Origin: Rhizobium sullae
GTDB lineage: Bacteria; Pseudomonadota; Alphaproteobacteria; Rhizobiales; Rhizobiaceae
Direction: 5' to 3'
NCBI RefSeq assembly: GCF_900169785.1
Contig: NZ_FWER01000015.1
Span: 133,319-197,318, forward strand
DNA length: 64,000 nt
A program made the translations under genes and the position numbers. Positions 36,123 to 45,869 of the stretch are shown one piece after another. The notes beneath the pieces are model-generated. The model was not told the origin of the DNA and ran no database searches. It saw nothing but the letters and a program-made list of their open reading frames with translations. Position 1 is the stretch's first letter. Every line of letters begins with the position of its first letter.

Positions 36123-36890
36123 CTAGTAGAGCGAACGGGCGAGCCCCTCGGCAGCCCGGTCGAGTTCAAGATCCCTGTCGCTGGCGATCAGTGCATAGGC
36201 GACCTCGCCGATCTGCCAGTAAGCGGCCTCGGCATTGTCGAGCGCCAGATGGCTGACCGGCTGAACGGCAAAAGCGCCCGGCCGCACGGCAAAAAGCGAA
36301 AGCCGCTTGCCGTCCGGTTCCCGGATTGCCATTTCGACGCTCGGGCCGAATTCGGACCGAAAAATCTGGACATCGGAAACCTCCCACTCCTTCGGCAGTT
36401 CCGGCATCACGATCGCGGTATCCGCGCGAATCTCGTCAGGATTATATTTCGCAGCCGTCTGCGAAGGCATCGTTTCGCGAAGTTTGGCCGTCTGGTAGGC
36501 CTGCACCGCATCCTCGACATAGGGCGGAGCTGGAACGGACGCGACAACCTCCGTCGCCGTAAAGGCGCCAAAGGAGGTATGTGCCACCCAACCTGCCATC
36601 ACGAGCACGCCGACGGCAGCGGCCCGCTGAACCGCATGCAAGATACGGCCGTAAGAGAGACCACGCTCCAGACGCCGTGCGGCATCCCGCGTCTCGATCC
36701 GGCCGAAGGCATTTTCGCCGGCAAGCGCCAGGCGCAGCTCGCCCTTCATGCTGAGATCGGCCATTACCTTTGCAGCAATCGCCGGGTTCTCGGAAAGATA
36801 GGATTCCACCTGAATGCGGCGCGCCACGTCCAGCTCGCCATCCACATAGGCGTCGAGATCGGTATCGATGATCGGATCAACTGCTTTCAT
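36123..36890 (-). CDS. Membrane-anchored anti-sigma factor
   Basis: A 255-residue protein. The N-terminal 60 residues (DTDLDAYVDGELDVARRIQVESYL) form the anti-sigma helical domain, but there is no His-x3-Cys-x2-Cys zinc motif. One membrane helix lies at about residues 88-108 (AAAVGVLVMAGWVAHTSFG), leaving a periplasmic C-terminal domain. The gene overlaps the sigma-factor gene by 14 bases, the usual arrangement for a cognate pair. It should hold the sigma factor at the membrane until an unknown envelope signal releases it. Confidence 0.85.
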   Translation of the reverse strand: MKAVDPIIDTDLDAYVDGELDVARRIQVESYLSENPAIAAKVMADLSMKGELRLALAGENAFGRIETRDAARRLERGLSYGRILHAVQRAAAVGVLVMAGWVAHTSFGAFTATEVVASVPAPPYVEDAVQAYQTAKLRETMPSQTAAKYNPDEIRADTAIVMPELPKEWEVSDVQIFRSEFGPSVEMAIREPDGKRLSLFAVRPGAFAVQPVSHLALDNAEAAYWQIGEVAYALIASDRDLELDRAAEGLARSLY

Positions 36891-37416
36891 TGCCGTTCCT
36901 TCCGATTAACCTCAGGTGCGAGGCGCGGGGCGTTGCTGCCTCGAATTCGCGAAGCTGCGCGCGGGCGCGTGAGACCCGCGACATCAGCGTTCCGACCGGG
37001 ATGCCGAGCGAGGCTGCAGCTTCCTGATAGGAAAGATCCTCGATCGCAACGAGATGCAGTGCCTCGCGCTGTTCTTCCGGCAGGTCGAAGAAAGCGTCAC
37101 GGACCTGCTGAAGACGCACCGCATGTTCCTGTCCCGCCGGCAGCGACGAGTCCGTCTCAAGAGCCGCTTCATCGTGCCGGCGCGCTACGGACCGGTTCTG
37201 ACGAACCCGATCGATATGGGCGTTGTGCAAAATGGAAAGCAGCCAGGTGCGCAGGTTGCCGGCACGCCGGAAGCTCTGCCGCTTCTCGAAGGCGCGCACG
37301 AGCGCATCATGCACAAGGTCTTCAGCGTCATCCGAATTGCGCACCAGCGCACGCGCATAGCGCCTGAGCGCCGCGAGCTGCCCGATGACGTCGAAGGGCC
37401 GTTCTTTCCGTTCCAT
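36877..37416 (-). CDS. ECF RNA polymerase sigma factor
   Basis: A 179-residue sigma-70 factor of the extracytoplasmic function type. Region 2 is visible at residues 12-75 (DAEDLVHDALVRAFEKRQSF, NLRTWLLSILHNAHIDRVRQ) and region 4 at 110-165 (LPEEQREALHLVAIEDLSYQEAA, IPVGTLMSRVSRARAQLRE). It is first in an operon with its anti-sigma factor and a BI-1 protein. A GGAATA/CGTATA pair upstream may be its autoregulated promoter. Confidence 0.93.
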   Translation of the reverse strand: MERKERPFDVIGQLAALRRYARALVRNSDDAEDLVHDALVRAFEKRQSFRRAGNLRTWLLSILHNAHIDRVRQNRSVARRHDEAALETDSSLPAGQEHAVRLQQVRDAFFDLPEEQREALHLVAIEDLSYQEAAASLGIPVGTLMSRVSRARAQLREFEAATPRASHLRLIGRNGNESS

Positions 37417-37423
37417 GGTTGAG

Positions 37424-37451
37424 TATACGATTGCCGATGATGTTTTATTCC
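37424..37451 (-). promoter_or_regulatory. Candidate ECF-type promoter of the sigma/anti-sigma operon
   Basis: On the minus strand GGAATA (37446-37451) and CGTATA (37424-37429) are 16 bases apart, the format of ECF-dependent promoters, directly before the sigma gene. Autoregulation is a reasonable inference only. Confidence 0.4.
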
Positions 37452-37499
37452 TGCTTTTTTCGAAATTTTTAAGCTGATGAAGTTCTTGGCTTCTGGTCC

Positions 37500-37529
37500 G
37501 TGTAGACGCTATCTATAAATTGTCTACAC
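37500..37529. promoter_or_regulatory. Inverted-repeat operator of vapBC
   Basis: Perfect 8-bp arms GTGTAGAC and GTCTACAC separated by 14 AT-rich bases that could hold a -10 element (TATAAA). It ends 13 bases before the antitoxin start, as expected of a VapBC autoregulatory site. Confidence 0.65.
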
Positions 37530-37542
37530 AGGAGCGTGCGCC

Positions 37543-37782
37543 ATGCCTCTCAATATAAGAAGCGAGACTGTGAACCAGCTGGCTGAACAGCTGGCTGCGA
37601 AGAAGCGCATCAACAAGACCGAGGCCGTGCGGCTCGCGCTTGAAAACGAGCTTCGCCGCACAGACGAAACGCTGCCTTTTCGTGAGCGGTTAAGGCCGCT
37701 GCAAGAAAAGATCGCATCCTACAGAGATAGCGACGTCGTTCTCGATAAGAAATTCTTCGACGATCTCAGCGGCGAATACTGA
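37543..37782 (+). CDS. vapB: Type II antitoxin, VapB-like
   Basis: A 79-residue antitoxin. The N terminus (MPLNIRSETVNQLAEQLAAKK, then INKTEAVRLALENEL) matches the ribbon-helix-helix of the rhizobial VapB/PSK family, and the acidic, aromatic C-terminal tail (SDVVLDKKFFDDLSGEY) fits toxin binding. Its stop codon shares one base with the toxin's start. The locus separates the ECF operon from the copper operon. Confidence 0.9.
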   Translation: MPLNIRSETVNQLAEQLAAKKRINKTEAVRLALENELRRTDETLPFRERLRPLQEKIASYRDSDVVLDKKFFDDLSGEY

Positions 37783-38210
37783 TGTTCGTCGACGCGCCGG
37801 TCATCATCGCGCTGCTCTTGCAGGAGCAGAAATGGGACAGTTTTGCGAGAGCCCTCGATGAGGTTCCTCGCGGCGAGCTTGTCACTTCCGTCCTTGCTGT
37901 ATGGGAGGCGGCAGCCGCTATCTATCGCAAGAAACAGATTCCGATGGCTGAAGCCGAGGCAAAGGTCCAGGAGTTTCTGCGGCTTGCAGAGATTGCAGTC
38001 GTATCGATAACGCTTACTGAAAATACCATTGCCCTAAGCGCCTTCGAAAAATGTGGACGCCATCGTTATCCCGATGCTAATCGCAACAGTGCGCTCAATC
38101 TGGCAGATTGCTTTCACTATGCGGCGGCAAAGGCGGGCAACATGCCGATCCTAACGAAGGACGCCGGTTTTACGCTGACCGATCTCAAAACAATTGGCCC
38201 TGATTTCTAG
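37782..38210 (+). CDS. vapC: Type II toxin, VapC PIN-domain ribonuclease
   Basis: A 142-residue PIN-domain protein. Acidic active-site residues are seen as Asp in MFVDAPVIIALL, Glu in AVWEAAAAI near residue 45, Asp in LNLADCFHYAAAK near 108 and Asp in ILTKDAGF near 126. VapC toxins cleave RNA, typically initiator tRNA in enteric bacteria. Its last four bases overlap the convergent cueR stop. Confidence 0.9.
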   Translation: MFVDAPVIIALLLQEQKWDSFARALDEVPRGELVTSVLAVWEAAAAIYRKKQIPMAEAEAKVQEFLRLAEIAVVSITLTENTIALSAFEKCGRHRYPDANRNSALNLADCFHYAAAKAGNMPILTKDAGFTLTDLKTIGPDF

Positions 38211-38602
38211 ACGTTTTTGCCATCCGACAACTCCTCCAGTATCGGGCAGTCCGGCCGGTCGTTGCCGTGGCAGGCATGCACAAGATGCTCCAGCGTGCGC
38301 CGCAATTCCAACATCTCCCGGATCTTCCGGTCGATCTCATGGAGCTTGCCTTGTGCGATCTCCTTCACGTCGGCGCTTGCCCGGCTTTTGTCCTCGTAAA
38401 GCGCCAGCAGTTGCCGGCATTCCTCGACAGAAAAGCCGAGCCCGCGGGAACGCTGGAGGAAACGCAACTTGTGAACATCGGTGGCCTCATAGTCGCGATA
38501 GCCGTTTCCGCCCCTTCCGGGGCGGATCAAACCGATATCCTCGTAATAGCGGATGGTCTTGGGTGGCAGACCGGAGCGGTCCGATGCTTCGCCGATGTTC
38601 AT
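38207..38602 (-). CDS. cueR: Cu(I)-responsive MerR-family regulator CueR
   Basis: A 131-residue MerR-type activator of copper export. The N-terminal winged helix is MNIGEASDRSGLPPKTIRYYEDIGL, a dimerisation helix spans about residues 75-108, and the copper-binding loop CHGNDRPDC near residue 112-120 has the two cysteines of CueR. It lies 12 bases downstream of copA and so is made from the promoter it controls; that promoter has the classic 19-bp spacer. Confidence 0.93.
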   Translation of the reverse strand: MNIGEASDRSGLPPKTIRYYEDIGLIRPGRGGNGYRDYEATDVHKLRFLQRSRGLGFSVEECRQLLALYEDKSRASADVKEIAQGKLHEIDRKIREMLELRRTLEHLVHACHGNDRPDCPILEELSDGKNV

Positions 38603-38614
38603 TCTTTTGTCCTC

Positions 38615-41125
38615 TCAGAGTTTCTGGAGCCTCAGCCTCAGCGCGTTGCCGATGACGGAGACAGACGATAGGCTCATGGCCGCTGCCGCAATCATCGGCG
38701 AAAGCAGCAGGCCGAAGACCGGGTAGAGCACGCCTGCGGCCACCGGCACGCCTAGAGCATTGTAGCCGAAAGCGAAGCCGAGATTCTGGCGGATGTTGCG
38801 CATCGTCGCCTCCGCCAGCCGCCGGGCGCGCACGATCCCGTTGAGGTCACCCTTCACCAAGGTAATGCCGGCACTTTCCATCGCCACATCCGCCCCCGTT
38901 CCCATGGCGATGCCGACATCTGCGGCGGCAAGTGCCGGAGCGTCGTTCACGCCGTCGCCGGCCATTGCAACGACCGCACCCTTTGCATGCAGTTCGTCGA
39001 TCAGCGCCTTCTTGTCTTCCGGCAAAACGTCGGCGCGCACCTCATCGATCCCGAGACTTTTTGCGACGGCGTTTGCCGTGCGCTCATTGTCGCCAGTCGC
39101 CATGATGATGCGCAGCCCGCTTTCGTGCAGCGCGCGGATCGCCTCAGCCGTCGTCGCCTTGATCCGGTCGGCAACCGCAACGAAACCCGCAAGACTGCCG
39201 TCGATGACGACGAACATCACGGTCTTGCCCTCGTCGCGCAGGGCGCGGGTCTTTTCGGCAAGCGGCGCGGTATCAATCCCGAGATCGTTCATCATCGCGG
39301 CATTGCCGAGCGCTACGGCAGCGTTGTCCACATCGCCTTTCACGCCTTTACCGGTGATAGCCTCGAAGCCCGTGACATCGATCGGCTTGATCTTGCGCTC
39401 TTCCGCACCGGCGACAATTGCCTCGGCAAGCGGATGTTCTGACCCGCGTTCCAGACTTGCCGCCAATAAGAGCAACGTCTGTTCATCTGTGCCGCCAACC
39501 GGGACGACGTCCGTGAGGCGGGGCTTGCCTTCCGTCAAAGTGCCGGTCTTATCGACGATCAGCGTATCGACCTTCGAAAAACGTTCCAACGCTTCGGCAT
39601 CCTTGATCAGCACGCCCTCCTGCGCGCCACGCCCGGTGGCGATCATGATCGACATCGGGGTTGCAAGGCCAAGTGCGCAGGGGCAAGCGATGATGAGCAC
39701 GGCAACCGCGGCAAGCAGGCCATGTGCCATCGGCGGCACCGGCCCGAAAATTGCCCAGGCGATGAAGGCGACGATCGCCGTTACAACAACGGCAGGCACG
39801 AAGAAGGCCGAGACCCGGTCAACCGCGGCCTGGATCGGCGCCCGCGAGCGCTGCGCCTTGGCGACCATGTCAACGATGCGCGACAAGGTTGTTTCCGCAC
39901 CTACGCGCTCTGCCGTCATCACGAAAGTGCCGTTCCGGTTGATCGTCCCGCCGGTGACGGCATCGCCCTTCGTCTTTTCGACCGGTAGCGGTTCGCCGGT
40001 AATCATGGATTCATCGATGGTCGATTGCCCATCGATGACCGACCCGTCGACTGGAACGCGTTCGCCTGGCCGCACCCGCAGCAGGTCGCCGCTCGCGATC
40101 TCGTCCACCTCGATATCCGTTTCGCTGCCGTCTGCATTGATGCGGCGTGCCGTCTTCGGCGCAAGGTCGAGCAAGGCCCGTATGGCCGAGCCCGTCCGCT
40201 CGCGCGCCTTCAATTCCAGCACCTGGCCGACGAAGACGAGCGCCACGATGACGGACGCCGCCTCGAAATAGACGGGCGCAGTCTCGCCATGCCCCCGGAA
40301 GCTCATGGGGAAAAGGCCGGGCGCAAGCACAGCGACCACGCTGTAGACATAAGCAGTGCCCACGCCGAGGCCAATCAGCGTCCACATGTTCGGGCTGCGG
40401 TTGAGGAATGAGTTCCAAGCCCGGCGAAAGAAGGGCAGGGCAGCCCAAAGCACGACAGGGGTTGCGAGCAAAAGTTCGATCCAGCTTGCCAGCGGCTCGC
40501 CGATCGCATCGCGCAACGGCAGTCCGATCATCGGACCCATGCCGAGAACGAGTAGCGGAATGGCCAAAGCGGCGCTTATCCAGAGCCTCCGCGTGAAATC
40601 GGTAAGCTCCGGGTTCGGGCCCTCGTCCGCCGGCGGAACACCCATCGGTTCCAACGCCATGCCGCATTTCGGGCAGTCGCCGGGATGATCGCTGATGACT
40701 TCCGGATGCATCGGGCAGGTATATTGCGTACCCTTCGGCATAGGCTTTTGTGCCAGCCGTTTTCCGTGGCGATAGGTTTCCGGATCGGCCTCGAACTTTG
40801 CCTTGCATCCCGCCGAGCAGAAGTAGAATTTCTCGCCGTCGTACTTCAGGAAATGCAGCGCGGTCGCGCGATCGACGGACATGCCGCAAACCGGATCCTT
40901 GGCCGCGAGATAATTCTGCGGATTGGCTTCGAATTTCTTACGGCAACCGTCGGAGCAGAAATGATAGGTGTGGCCCTGGTAATTGAGGCTCGGCTTGTCC
41001 GCATCCGGATCTACCATCATGCCGCAGACGGGATCGCGGGCAAATATGGCCCCGCCAGTGTCGGCGCTACCGTGCCCGCGGGAACAACTGCCGGCGCCGT
41101 GATGGTGGTGATCGTGCGTATTCAT
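38615..41125 (-). CDS. copA: Copper-exporting P1B-type ATPase with N-terminal YHS domains
   Basis: An 836-residue inner-membrane Cu+ pump. The N terminus is histidine-rich, then come two YHS-type metal-binding modules ([10 protein letters not shown] with [10 protein letters not shown] near residues 31-70, and [10 protein letters not shown] with [10 protein letters not shown] near 77-115) and a heavy-metal-binding CPMHPEV...CPKCGM module near 136-160; no HMA GMTCxxC domain is seen. The pump core has the CPC metal site ([11 protein letters not shown]), the phosphorylation motif DKTGTLTEG and the hinge [11 protein letters not shown]. Regulated by the CueR-type promoter directly upstream. Confidence 0.93.
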   Translation of the reverse strand: MNTHDHHHHGAGSCSRGHGSADTGGAIFARDPVCGMMVDPDADKPSLNYQGHTYHFCSDGCRKKFEANPQNYLAAKDPVCGMSVDRATALHFLKYDGEKFYFCSAGCKAKFEADPETYRHGKRLAQKPMPKGTQYTCPMHPEVISDHPGDCPKCGMALEPMGVPPADEGPNPELTDFTRRLWISAALAIPLLVLGMGPMIGLPLRDAIGEPLASWIELLLATPVVLWAALPFFRRAWNSFLNRSPNMWTLIGLGVGTAYVYSVVAVLAPGLFPMSFRGHGETAPVYFEAASVIVALVFVGQVLELKARERTGSAIRALLDLAPKTARRINADGSETDIEVDEIASGDLLRVRPGERVPVDGSVIDGQSTIDESMITGEPLPVEKTKGDAVTGGTINRNGTFVMTAERVGAETTLSRIVDMVAKAQRSRAPIQAAVDRVSAFFVPAVVVTAIVAFIAWAIFGPVPPMAHGLLAAVAVLIIACPCALGLATPMSIMIATGRGAQEGVLIKDAEALERFSKVDTLIVDKTGTLTEGKPRLTDVVPVGGTDEQTLLLLAASLERGSEHPLAEAIVAGAEERKIKPIDVTGFEAITGKGVKGDVDNAAVALGNAAMMNDLGIDTAPLAEKTRALRDEGKTVMFVVIDGSLAGFVAVADRIKATTAEAIRALHESGLRIIMATGDNERTANAVAKSLGIDEVRADVLPEDKKALIDELHAKGAVVAMAGDGVNDAPALAAADVGIAMGTGADVAMESAGITLVKGDLNGIVRARRLAEATMRNIRQNLGFAFGYNALGVPVAAGVLYPVFGLLLSPMIAAAAMSLSSVSVIGNALRLRLQKL

Positions 41126-41160
41126 AGGCTTCTCCTTTGTCCCGACGGGCAGTGGATAGG

Positions 41161-41191
41161 CTTATGAACCTTCCAGCAACTGGAAGGTCAA
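41161..41191 (-). promoter_or_regulatory. CueR-type promoter of copA-cueR
   Basis: Perfect 9-bp arms ACCTTCCAG and CTGGAAGGT around a three-base centre (41168-41188) lie between a minus-strand -35 TTGACC (41186-41191) and -10 CATAAG (41161-41166) with a 19-base spacer. That over-long spacer with a central CCTTCC/GGAAGG dyad is diagnostic for MerR/CueR activation. It overlaps the last codons of treY. Confidence 0.9.
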
Positions 41192-43716
41192 GTGATAATT
41201 TCATGCTCTTCGATATCTGCCTCCCAAGGCTCGATGAGAGCCACAGGCTGGCTGCCGAGTAGCGCCGAAAGCGACAGCTCGCCTCCCGGCTCGAGCATCC
41301 TACCGGTCAAGAGATCGCAGCGAAGGCCCTCGAAGGAAGAAGGCACCTGGATCATCGTATCGTTCCAGAATTCCGGCCCGGCGAACAGAACGCCTGGATC
41401 CAGCCAGCCGAGCATCAGCCGTGGAACGACGCTCATCGCGTAGGTTCCGTTCAACTCTCGCGCAAAGGCAACGACATGATCCTTGCGGCTGCCGGACACC
41501 TTAAGCGGAACATAGGCGCCCTTCGCAAAAAGGTCCGGTTGCCGCTTTCGAAGATGAAGACCGATTTCGACGATGCGCTGTTTCAGCGCAGGCACAGTCA
41601 GACTTACGACCGGCACTCCTTCCAAGAGGCTGGCAGACAAGGCCGTCATGTCGACAGCCCTGCGGTTGTCAGGATCGACGAGGCTTAAATCGAAAAGCTC
41701 GGCGCCCTGATAAATATCGGGAATGCCGGGTGCTGTCAGCTTTATCAGCGTCTGCGACAGGCTGTTCAGATAGCCGGCCTCGATGAATGGCCGCATCACC
41801 GCTCCGAAATCCTCGTGAAAGGCGAGGTTGGTCGATGAAAGCAACGCTGTTGCATAAGCTAAAACCGCCGCCTCGTATCCGGCATGCGGCTCATCCCAGC
41901 TCGTGCCGTGCTTTGCTTCACGGATCGCCTTTTCCGCATAAGCGGTGAAGCGTCCTGTCAGCGCTTCAGCCTCTCCATTTGAGAAATCCTCCGGCCAGAT
42001 CCCGGTAAGCGCCTGATAGAGCATCCATTCGACGTTCGGTTCAGGCGTCAAGCCACTTGGCAATTCGACCAGATGGTCGCGGTTCATCTCGCGCCAGCGC
42101 TCCACCGCCTGCACCCAGACATCGGCTCCTTCGCTCAAGGTATAGAGCCTTGCGCGGGCATCCTCGCCGCGCTTGGTATCGTGTGTCGATGTCGCTGAAA
42201 GACCGTGCGGCATAAGCCGCGCGCGCTTAAGCATCAGTGCATGGAAAGTCTCGACGCCGCCCGGCGTCATGTCCGGATCGCTGCCGACTTCGTTTACGCC
42301 AAGCAGCCGGTTGTAGCGATAAAAGAGCGTGTCCTCCATTGCCTTCGCCATGACAGGTCCGCTCAACTGCTGGAAGCGGCGGCGGAACTCTTTCGCCTCT
42401 GCTCCCCGTACCTCACCTTTCAAGAGCCTTGCCACGACGTCGATCGCCCGCTGGTCGGCAAGCTTTTCTGCCGCGCTGGAAACGACCCTGCCGAGCACGT
42501 CCGCATCCCGCGCGTCAAGCCGACCTTTGCTGCCATAGATGCGATAGACGGGAAAGGCGATCAACAACTCGCGGATAGCTGCCGCAATCCCGGCGCGCTC
42601 AAGGTCGGGATAAAGGCCATGGACGATCTTCACCAGCCGCGTCGTCTCGCCTTCGAAGTTGCGTTCCACCATCAATTGCTTGGCTGCGCGAAGACCGGCT
42701 GCAACATCGGCCATGTCCGGGGCAATATTCGCATAGGCGGTGCCAAGCTGTTGCAGGCCACCGCCGTCGATGAAAAGGTGGCCAAGCGCCGAAATGAACT
42801 CGTAGCCGGTGGTCCCGGCGATCGGCCAGCTTGCGGGTAGTTTTTCGTCGCGACCGAGGATTTTCTCGACGACGATATAGGTTTCCGGTCCTGCTTCGGC
42901 GCGGAGTCTTTGCAGGTAGTGCTTCGGATCTGCCAAGCCGTCGATATGGTCGAGCCGCAAACCTTGCACCTGCCCGGAGCGCACAAGTTCGAGAATGAGC
43001 CGGTGGCTATCTTCGAAAACCTGCTCGTCCTCGACGCGCAGGCCGACCAGCTCCGTCACCTCGAAAAAACGCCGATAGCTCAGATGTCTTGCCGCCTCTT
43101 TCCAATGGATCAATCGCCAGTGCTGGGCCTCGTGCAGGCGAGCGATCAGCTCTTTGTCTTTCGAAAGCCACGCCGGCTCATCTGCGCTTGCTGGAACAAG
43201 CTCGGCGCTGCCGGGGTTCAACGGCAAAAGCGTGTCGCAATAGCCAAGCACCGGTTCGCCATCTTCCGAATCGCGCTCAAGCCGCAGCTCGCCATCCGAC
43301 AGGGCGTCTTCGAACGGCTTGCCGAGGATCGGCAGGGTCAGCCGTTCGCCCCAGTCGATATCGAAATATCGTGCATAGGGGCTCTCCTGCCCAAGCTTCA
43401 GCACACTCCGCCACCAGGGGCTTTCCGTCGAGGCGGCCATATGGTTGGGCACGATATCGAGGATGAGGCCGAGCCCGGCGTCGTTCAAAGCACTGCTCAA
43501 CCGGTTAAAACCCGCCCGTCCGCCGATTGCCGGATCGATTTTATTGGCGTCAGTCACGTCATAGCCATGCGTCGAACCCGTCGTCGCGGCGAAGATCGGC
43601 GAAGCGTAGACATGGCTGATGCCAAGGGCTTTGAAATACGGCACACATTCGATCGCCCGGTCGAATGTCATGCCGTTGCGGAATTGAACGCGGTATGTCG
43701 ATGTCGGAAGCGTCAT
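41188..43716 (-). CDS. treY: Malto-oligosyltrehalose synthase
   Basis: Cytoplasmic GH13 enzyme that turns the reducing end of maltodextrins into a trehalosyl unit; TreZ then releases trehalose. The ATG at 43716 gives 842 residues beginning MTLPTSTYRVQF, the family's normal start; a longer frame upstream is spurious. Motifs include YFKALGISHVYASPI near residue 27, LILDIVPNHMA near 86, GLRLDHIDGLADP with the nucleophile Asp near 235, and IVVEKILG with the acid Glu near 261. treZ is not adjacent. Its stop overlaps the copA promoter region. Confidence 0.93.
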   Translation of the reverse strand: MTLPTSTYRVQFRNGMTFDRAIECVPYFKALGISHVYASPIFAATTGSTHGYDVTDANKIDPAIGGRAGFNRLSSALNDAGLGLILDIVPNHMAASTESPWWRSVLKLGQESPYARYFDIDWGERLTLPILGKPFEDALSDGELRLERDSEDGEPVLGYCDTLLPLNPGSAELVPASADEPAWLSKDKELIARLHEAQHWRLIHWKEAARHLSYRRFFEVTELVGLRVEDEQVFEDSHRLILELVRSGQVQGLRLDHIDGLADPKHYLQRLRAEAGPETYIVVEKILGRDEKLPASWPIAGTTGYEFISALGHLFIDGGGLQQLGTAYANIAPDMADVAAGLRAAKQLMVERNFEGETTRLVKIVHGLYPDLERAGIAAAIRELLIAFPVYRIYGSKGRLDARDADVLGRVVSSAAEKLADQRAIDVVARLLKGEVRGAEAKEFRRRFQQLSGPVMAKAMEDTLFYRYNRLLGVNEVGSDPDMTPGGVETFHALMLKRARLMPHGLSATSTHDTKRGEDARARLYTLSEGADVWVQAVERWREMNRDHLVELPSGLTPEPNVEWMLYQALTGIWPEDFSNGEAEALTGRFTAYAEKAIREAKHGTSWDEPHAGYEAAVLAYATALLSSTNLAFHEDFGAVMRPFIEAGYLNSLSQTLIKLTAPGIPDIYQGAELFDLSLVDPDNRRAVDMTALSASLLEGVPVVSLTVPALKQRIVEIGLHLRKRQPDLFAKGAYVPLKVSGSRKDHVVAFARELNGTYAMSVVPRLMLGWLDPGVLFAGPEFWNDTMIQVPSSFEGLRCDLLTGRMLEPGGELSLSALLGSQPVALIEPWEADIEEHEIIT

Positions 43717-43787
43717 GTCGCCCGCTCTTCGGAGGGAGACGGCCCGAAACGGTGACATCGGGCGCGTTGTTCCCCCAATTCCAAGGG

Positions 43788-45869
43788 TTAGTCGATGAAG
43801 ACGCCGACGCTCGCCGCACGCCCCATCGCATCGATCACCGTCAGTTTCGAATAACCAGCGCCATCCGGCATCCACTGGTTGATGCGGCGGCGGGAAAGAT
43901 CGGGCAGCGGCTTGCCGTTTGCAAGCCAACGGAACGGCGCCCGGCCGCCCTGTAGTTTCAACATCAATGGCGAGAGGTCACCACTCTTTGCCCCGAGATC
44001 GACATGCGCGCCTTCCGGCGGATAGACGATCTGTGGTGCCTGTTCGCGGCTGGAGGTGGAAAGCAACCCGCTGGCATTTATCGAGAAACGCCGCTGGCTG
44101 ACCGGCAGATCGGCCTGGGCGACGCGTACTGCCCCGGAGGGTGGGCGCGACAGAGGCGTGGCTGCTATGCCCGACTTTGCAAAAGCCTCAAACAGGATGG
44201 GGGCTGCCGTGCCGTAACCGGTCAATCCCGGCACCGCGCCATTGTCCGGCCTTCCGACCCAGACACCGAGCACATAACGCCCGTCGTAGCCGATCGACCA
44301 TGCGTCGCGGTAGCCGTAGCTGGTCCCCGTCTTGTAAGCGATGCCGCGTTGCGGAGCGCCTGCGGGTGGGACGACGCCGGAAAGGATATCCGAAACGTTC
44401 CAGACGGCGACCGGCTCCAGCAACGGTTCGCCATCGATCTTGCCGGGCGCGCCCGTCACGCCGTCGCCGATCCGAACCGGTTCGCCCTTGTTGGCAAGCG
44501 CCGTATAGAGCTGCACGAGGTCTTTCAATGTGATGCCGACGCCCCCGAGCCCGATCGCCAGTCCCGGCGTTTCGTTCGGTGGCAGGGTGGGCCGGACGCC
44601 GGCGCGACGGAAGCGCACCAGAAGCCGCGCCGGATTGACGGCGTCAAGCAGCCTGACGGTCGGCACGTTCAACGAAAGCTGCAATGCCTCGCGGACCGTC
44701 ACGTCGCCTTGATAGCGCATGTCGAAATTGCGCGGCCGGTAACCGAAGAAATCCGCCGGCCGGTCCTCGATGATCGTTTCCTGGCTCACCAACCCCTGCT
44801 CGAAAGCAAGGCCGTAGATGAAGGGTTTCAGGGTCGAGCCAGGCGAACGGCTGACCCGCGTCATGTCGATCCAGCCGGAGCGGCTGGCATCGAAATAATC
44901 CACTGAACCAACCTCGCCGGCGATTTCGCCGCTGCGCGCATCGGCCATCACGATCGCCAGCGAAAGCTTCGGGCCAAGCTTCATGGCGGCATTCTTTGCC
45001 GTTGCTTCGAGCCCTTCCTGCACCTGCTTCTTGAGCGTCGTTCGATGCTCGCGCTCCTTCGGTTTTCTGCGAAGTGCTGCTTCGGCGACGTGTGCTGCAA
45101 GGGCCGGAAGCTGCATGCGCGCTGCCGGAACGAGTGTCGCCTCGGCGCGCTCGGCCTCTCCCTCGCCGATGGCGTCGTCTACGGCGGCGCGCTCCAGAAC
45201 GCGTTTTCGCGCGGCCTCCGCCGCCGCCAGGTTCCTGTCGGGACGGCGCCGCTCGGGAAGCTGAGGGAGGGCAACGAGGAGGGCAGCCTGCGCCACCGTC
45301 AGCCGCTTCGGCTCCTTGCCGAAATAGGCAAGGCTTGCGGCGCGCACGCCTTCCAGATTGCCGCCGTAGGGCGCATGCGTCAGATAGAGATCAAGGATCT
45401 CTTCCTTCGAAAGCCGCCGCTCGATCTGGACGGCACGTACCATTTGCAGGAATTTCGCCGAAAGCGAGCGTCCCGCGCGCGGTTCGATCAGCCGTGCCAC
45501 CTGCATGGAAAGCGTCGAGGCGCCGGAAACGATGCGGCCGTTGGTGATCAGCTGCAGGCCCGCACGCCCGATTGCCAGCGGATCGATGCCGTGATGGTCG
45601 TAGAAGCGCCGGTCCTCATAGGCGATCAGCATGCGCGTGAATTGTGGGTCGACGTCTGCGACCGTGGTTTTCAGACGCCAGCGGCCCTCCGACGTCGCAA
45701 AGGCCCGCAGCAGCTGACCATCGGCATCCAGCACTTCGGCCGACACCGCACCGGTCTTTTCAAGCGGCGGCGGAAAGGCATTGTCGGCGGTTTCGAGCGC
45801 GAAGAAAACCGCACCGGCAAGAAGGATACCGGCCGTCGTTCCAATCGTGACCTTGTGCCAGAGCCGCAT
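43788..45869 (-). CDS. pbpC: Penicillin-binding protein 1C
   Basis: Bifunctional class A PBP (693 residues) that polymerises and cross-links peptidoglycan at the outer face of the inner membrane. One N-terminal membrane helix (residues 8-28), a transglycosylase domain with the catalytic Glu in IAYEDRRFYDHHGID near residue 85, a transpeptidase domain with SPGSTLKP near 342, SLN near 405 and KTGTS near 515, and a C-terminal BiPBP domain. Its start shares one base with the stop of the macroglobulin gene (TAATG); the two form the known yfhM-pbpC module. Confidence 0.95.
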   Translation of the reverse strand: MRLWHKVTIGTTAGILLAGAVFFALETADNAFPPPLEKTGAVSAEVLDADGQLLRAFATSEGRWRLKTTVADVDPQFTRMLIAYEDRRFYDHHGIDPLAIGRAGLQLITNGRIVSGASTLSMQVARLIEPRAGRSLSAKFLQMVRAVQIERRLSKEEILDLYLTHAPYGGNLEGVRAASLAYFGKEPKRLTVAQAALLVALPQLPERRRPDRNLAAAEAARKRVLERAAVDDAIGEGEAERAEATLVPAARMQLPALAAHVAEAALRRKPKEREHRTTLKKQVQEGLEATAKNAAMKLGPKLSLAIVMADARSGEIAGEVGSVDYFDASRSGWIDMTRVSRSPGSTLKPFIYGLAFEQGLVSQETIIEDRPADFFGYRPRNFDMRYQGDVTVREALQLSLNVPTVRLLDAVNPARLLVRFRRAGVRPTLPPNETPGLAIGLGGVGITLKDLVQLYTALANKGEPVRIGDGVTGAPGKIDGEPLLEPVAVWNVSDILSGVVPPAGAPQRGIAYKTGTSYGYRDAWSIGYDGRYVLGVWVGRPDNGAVPGLTGYGTAAPILFEAFAKSGIAATPLSRPPSGAVRVAQADLPVSQRRFSINASGLLSTSSREQAPQIVYPPEGAHVDLGAKSGDLSPLMLKLQGGRAPFRWLANGKPLPDLSRRRINQWMPDGAGYSKLTVIDAMGRAASVGVFID

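Noticed and set aside
38793..40271. 492-codon plus-strand frame over copA
   Set aside because: Low-complexity Ala/Ser/Thr/Arg antisense reading of the P-type ATPase.
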